DNA from: Ectopseudomonas composti
GTDB taxonomy: Bacteria > Pseudomonadota > Gammaproteobacteria > Pseudomonadales > Pseudomonadaceae
Direction of reading: 5' to 3'
Assembly (NCBI GenBank): GCA_946886245.1
Contig: CAMPIF010000206.1
Location: 1-7,481, forward strand
DNA length: 7,481 nt
The notes beneath the pieces were generated by a model that was not told the DNA's origin, searched no databases, and saw nothing but the letters and a program-made list of their open reading frames with translations. The first letter of the stretch is position 1, and each line of letters starts with the position of its first letter. Both the position numbers and the translations under genes were made by a program. This document shows positions 5,212-7,481 of the stretch, in pieces.

Positions 5212-5874
5212 ATGCAGACCTGTCTACGTCCCGGCCGCTTCATTGACAGTGACCACCCAGCGGTAGTCGAGTTCGCCGAGCGTTGGCGTGGCGCCTCACG
5301 AGAACCGCTCGGTCAGGCTGTGGCGCTATATCTCGCGGTACGTGACGAGATTCGTTACAACCCCTATGCCTTCAGTCTCGATGCGCAGACATTGAAGGCC
5401 AGCCATGCGCTGGCGAGCGCTGAGTCCTACTGCGTACCCAAGGCCAATCTGCTTGCCGCTTGCGCCCGGCATTGCGGCATTCCCGCGCGTATCGGCCTGG
5501 CCGACGTGCGCAATCACCTGTCCACGCCGCGCCTGCTGGAGTTGCTGCGCAGCGAGGTGTTCGCCATGCACGGCTATACCGAACTCCATCTTAACGGGCG
5601 CTGGGTCAAGGCCACGCCGGCGTTCAACGAGGCGCTGTGCCGGGTATTCAAGGTAGCGCCGCTGGAATTCGACGGCGTGCATGACAGCGTCTTTCACCCC
5701 TATAACGACAGGGGCGAGCGTTACATGGAGTACCTGCACGACCACGGTCAGTTCGAAGATCTGCCCGAGCAGCTGTTCTTCGATCATCTGCGCGTCTGTT
5801 ATCCGCACCTGTTCGAGGCCGGTGCGTTGCAGTTGAGTGGCGACATGCAGCGTGAGGTCAGTGTTATCGACTGA
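5212..5874 (+). CDS. Transglutaminase-like (cysteine protease fold) family protein
   Basis: A 220-residue protein, no signal peptide or membrane segment, so predicted cytoplasmic. It has the bacterial transglutaminase-like/papain-fold core: a helix with VRDEIRYNPYAF (43-54), the nucleophile segment SYCVPKANLLAACARHCGIPARI (72-94) with Cys74, and the His segment MHGYTELHLNGRWVKATPAFN (119-139) with His120. The usual third catalytic residue, Asp in a W-x-x-x-D-P motif, is replaced by Thr135 (WVKATP), so it may use another residue or act non-hydrolytically. The C-terminal part (150-220) is aromatic and acidic and contains no domain I recognise. Such proteins are thought to cleave or modify peptide or isopeptide bonds; the substrate is unknown. 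The start is supported by AGGAG 8 bases upstream. It is divergent from fadE, across 140 bases, and upstream of the ABC exporter, with no evident functional link. Confidence 0.85.
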   Translation: MQTCLRPGRFIDSDHPAVVEFAERWRGASREPLGQAVALYLAVRDEIRYNPYAFSLDAQTLKASHALASAESYCVPKANLLAACARHCGIPARIGLADVRNHLSTPRLLELLRSEVFAMHGYTELHLNGRWVKATPAFNEALCRVFKVAPLEFDGVHDSVFHPYNDRGERYMEYLHDHGQFEDLPEQLFFDHLRVCYPHLFEAGALQLSGDMQREVSVID

Positions 5875-5882
5875 GTCGATAA
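5864..5882. other. Hairpin with the stop codon in its loop
   Basis: TTATCGAC (5864-5871) and GTCGATAA (5875-5882) form a perfect 8-bp stem whose 3-base loop is exactly the TGA stop codon of the transglutaminase-like gene. No T-run follows, so it is not a classical terminator; it may be a rho-associated 3' end structure or coincidence. Confidence 0.4.
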
Positions 5883-5990
5883 TCAAGATCGGCAGGACGG
5901 CCTTTTCTCCGCGCGTCAGGGTAGGTAGGGTGCATGCCAGCAATGAGCGGACGAAACACGCGGTTGCAATCGAGCGTCTTCGCCCTCATC

Positions 5991-5996
5991 TATAAC
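5991..5996 (+). promoter_or_regulatory. Possible -10 element for the ABC exporter operon
   Basis: TATAAC (five of six matches to TATAAT) lies 32 bases before the exporter ATPase start, in the 154-base gap after the transglutaminase-like gene. A TTGCAA at 5964-5969 is too far (21 bases) to be a good -35, so the call is weak. Confidence 0.3.
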
Positions 5997-6028
5997 GACC
6001 TCACTCTCGCGCGGGAAACCCCATCTTC

Positions 6029-6961
6029 ATGAGCGCCGCCCTGACCATTCGCCAGTTGACCAAGACCTACGGAAACGGCTTCCAGGCCCTGCACGGCATC
6101 GATCTGGACGTTGCCGAAGGGGACTTCTTCGCCTTGCTCGGCCCCAACGGCGCCGGCAAGTCCACCACCATCGGCGTGCTCTCCACGCTGGTGAACAAGA
6201 GCAGCGGCACGGTCAGCGTGTTCGGCCATGACCTGGACCGCGAGCCTTACGCGCTCAAGCGCTGCCTGGGCGTGGTGCCGCAGGAGTTCAACTTCAACCA
6301 GTTCGAGAAGGTGTTCGACATCGTCGTCACCCAGGCCGGCTACTACGGCATTCCGCGTTCGATCGCCAAGGAGCGCGCCGAGCAGTACCTGACTCAGCTC
6401 GGCCTGTGGGACAAGCGTGACGTGGCTTCCCGCGAGCTGTCCGGCGGCATGAAGCGCCGCCTGATGATCGCCCGTGCACTGGTGCACCAGCCGCGCCTGC
6501 TGATCCTCGACGAGCCGACTGCCGGGGTGGACATCGAGCTGCGCCGTTCGATGTGGAGCTTCCTCACCGAGCTGAACAAGCAGGGCACCACCATCATCCT
6601 GACCACCCACTACCTGGAAGAGGCCGAGCAGTTGTGCCGCAACATCGGCATCATCGACCACGGCCGTATCGTCGAGCTGAGCAGCATGAAGGATCTGCTG
6701 AAAAAGCTGCACGTCGAGACCTTTCTCTTCGACCTCAAGGATTCCTACAGCTCAGTGCCGGCGCTGCAGGGCTATCCGGCACGCCTGGTCGATCACCACA
6801 CCCTGGAAGTGCAGGTGGAGAAGAGTCAGGGCCTCAACGCGCTGTTCCAGCAACTGGCGCAGCAGCAGGTCGAGGTGCTCAGCCTGCGTAACAAGAGCAA
6901 TCGCCTGGAGGAGCTGTTCGTCTCCCTGGTGGAAAAGAACCTGGCCAAGGTGGCGCAATGA
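6029..6961 (+). CDS. ABC-2 type exporter, ATP-binding protein (YadG-like)
   Basis: A 310-residue ATPase subunit with a complete nucleotide-binding domain in the first 220 residues: Walker A GPNGAGKST (38-46), Q-loop Gln85, signature LSGGMKRR (137-144), Walker B LLILDEP (157-163), D-loop AGVD (165-168) and switch His194 in TTHYLEEAEQ. The GGMKRR signature and the roughly 90-residue C-terminal extension are typical of ABC-2 exporters (DrrA/NodI/YadG). It would energise the permease encoded just downstream, with which it shares an ATGA overlap, the complex being two ATPases plus two permeases in the inner membrane. The recalled P. aeruginosa counterpart is PA2812. The substrate is unknown. The ribosome site before the ATG is poor (GGGA about 12 bases upstream), but no better in-frame start precedes the conserved region. 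Confidence 0.93.
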   Translation: MSAALTIRQLTKTYGNGFQALHGIDLDVAEGDFFALLGPNGAGKSTTIGVLSTLVNKSSGTVSVFGHDLDREPYALKRCLGVVPQEFNFNQFEKVFDIVVTQAGYYGIPRSIAKERAEQYLTQLGLWDKRDVASRELSGGMKRRLMIARALVHQPRLLILDEPTAGVDIELRRSMWSFLTELNKQGTTIILTTHYLEEAEQLCRNIGIIDHGRIVELSSMKDLLKKLHVETFLFDLKDSYSSVPALQGYPARLVDHHTLEVQVEKSQGLNALFQQLAQQQVEVLSLRNKSNRLEELFVSLVEKNLAKVAQ

Positions 6962-7481
6962 CCTCTCAGTACCTCAACAGCGAATTCGCCGCCAACCTGG
7001 TGGCCCTGCGTACCATCGTTCACCGTGAAATCCGCCGCTTCGTGCGCATCTGGCCGCAGACCCTGCTACCGCCGGCGATCACCATGGTCCTGTACTTCGT
7101 GATCTTCGGTAACCTGATCGGCCGGCAGATCGGCGACATGGGTGGCTTCAGCTACATGGAGTACATCGTGCCGGGGCTGATCATGATGTCAGTGATCACC
7201 AACAGCTACGGCAACGTGGTGTCGAGCTTCTTCGGCAGCAAGTTCCAGCGCAACGTCGAGGAGTTGCTGGTGTCGCCGGTATCACCGCACACCATTCTCA
7301 TCGGTTTCGTCGTCGGTGGCGTGCTGCGCGGTCTGGCGGTGGGCTTCATCGTCACGCTGCTGTCGTTGTTCTTCACTCAGCTGCAGGTGCATCACCTGGG
7401 CGTGACCGTGTTGGTGGTGCTGCTGACGGCGACCATCTTCTCCTTAGGCGGCTTCGTCAACGCGGTGTATGCGCGCAACTT
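6958..7481 (+). CDS. ABC-2 type exporter permease (YadH-like), 3' end missing
   Basis: The ATG at 6958 overlaps the stop of the ATPase gene (ATGA), and the frame is open to the right edge, giving 174 residues of an expected 250-260. It starts MTSQYLNSEFAANLVALRTI. A hydrophilic N-terminal segment with REIRRFVRIWPQTLLPP (23-39) is followed by membrane helices at about 40-58, 70-92 (YIVPGLIMMSVITN), 111-140 and 148-170. The FGSKFQRNVEELLVSPVSP segment (about 92-110) matches the conserved loop of ABC-2 membrane proteins that docks on the ATPase. It forms the transmembrane pore of the exporter with the preceding gene; the recalled P. aeruginosa counterpart is PA2811. The substrate is unknown. Confidence 0.92.
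   Translation, partial: MTSQYLNSEFAANLVALRTIVHREIRRFVRIWPQTLLPPAITMVLYFVIFGNLIGRQIGDMGGFSYMEYIVPGLIMMSVITNSYGNVVSSFFGSKFQRNVEELLVSPVSPHTILIGFVVGGVLRGLAVGFIVTLLSLFFTQLQVHHLGVTVLVVLLTATIFSLGGFVNAVYARN

Noticed and set aside
5875..6028. Possible intrinsic terminator at GGCAGGACGGCCTTTT after the transglutaminase-like gene
   Set aside because: The stem is only about three base pairs (GGC/GCC), too weak despite the T-run.
5326..6712. Minus-strand open frames opposite the transglutaminase-like and ABC ATPase genes (205 and 240 codons)
   Set aside because: They lie antisense to well-supported genes, lack ribosome sites and show no recognisable motifs.

Overview
The window is GC-rich, densely coded chromosomal DNA from a Pseudomonas-like gammaproteobacterium. 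Three things point there: a long FadE-type acyl-CoA dehydrogenase followed by a short gene resembling the Pseudomonas PA2817 family, an ABC exporter pair of the YadG/YadH type close by (recalled order in P. aeruginosa PAO1: roughly PA2811/PA2812 exporter, PA2815 FadE, PA2817), and a REP-like palindrome with the GTGGGAGGGGC...GCCGCGA signature common in Pseudomonas. The species cannot be fixed from sequence alone.

Region 1 (about 1-2000, minus strand) is the most interesting part. Read in transcription order it holds a secreted c-type haem protein of the DUF3365/Tll0287-like type, a CsoR/FrmR-family repressor translationally coupled to it by an ATGA overlap, then a metallo-beta-lactamase-fold hydrolase resembling persulfide dioxygenases (ETHE1/Blh type), and the first ten codons of another gene running off the left edge. 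The haem-protein gene and the hydrolase gene each carry, just upstream of their start, a nearly identical 16-base G-tract palindrome (14 of 16 bases the same) of the kind CsoR-family repressors bind. This looks like a small autoregulated regulon, probably for sulfide/persulfide or another thiol-reactive stress. The repressor lacks the usual His and second Cys ligands of copper-type CsoR and the usual Cys pair of persulfide-type CstR, so its inducer is open.

Region 2 (about 2040-5077, minus strand) holds fadE, a membrane-anchored first-step beta-oxidation enzyme, and the small PA2817-like gene. Between them lie a REP palindrome and a strong hairpin with a T-run that looks like a terminator; the same hairpin contains a good sigma-70 promoter for the small gene.

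Region 3 (5212-7481, plus strand) is divergent from fadE: a transglutaminase-like protein, then an ABC-2 exporter ATPase and its permease overlapping by ATGA; the permease is cut by the right edge.

No tRNA, rRNA, insertion sequence or CRISPR array was seen. No gene-free stretch exceeds about 200 bases; the largest (906-1106) holds the hydrolase promoter/operator and two hairpins.
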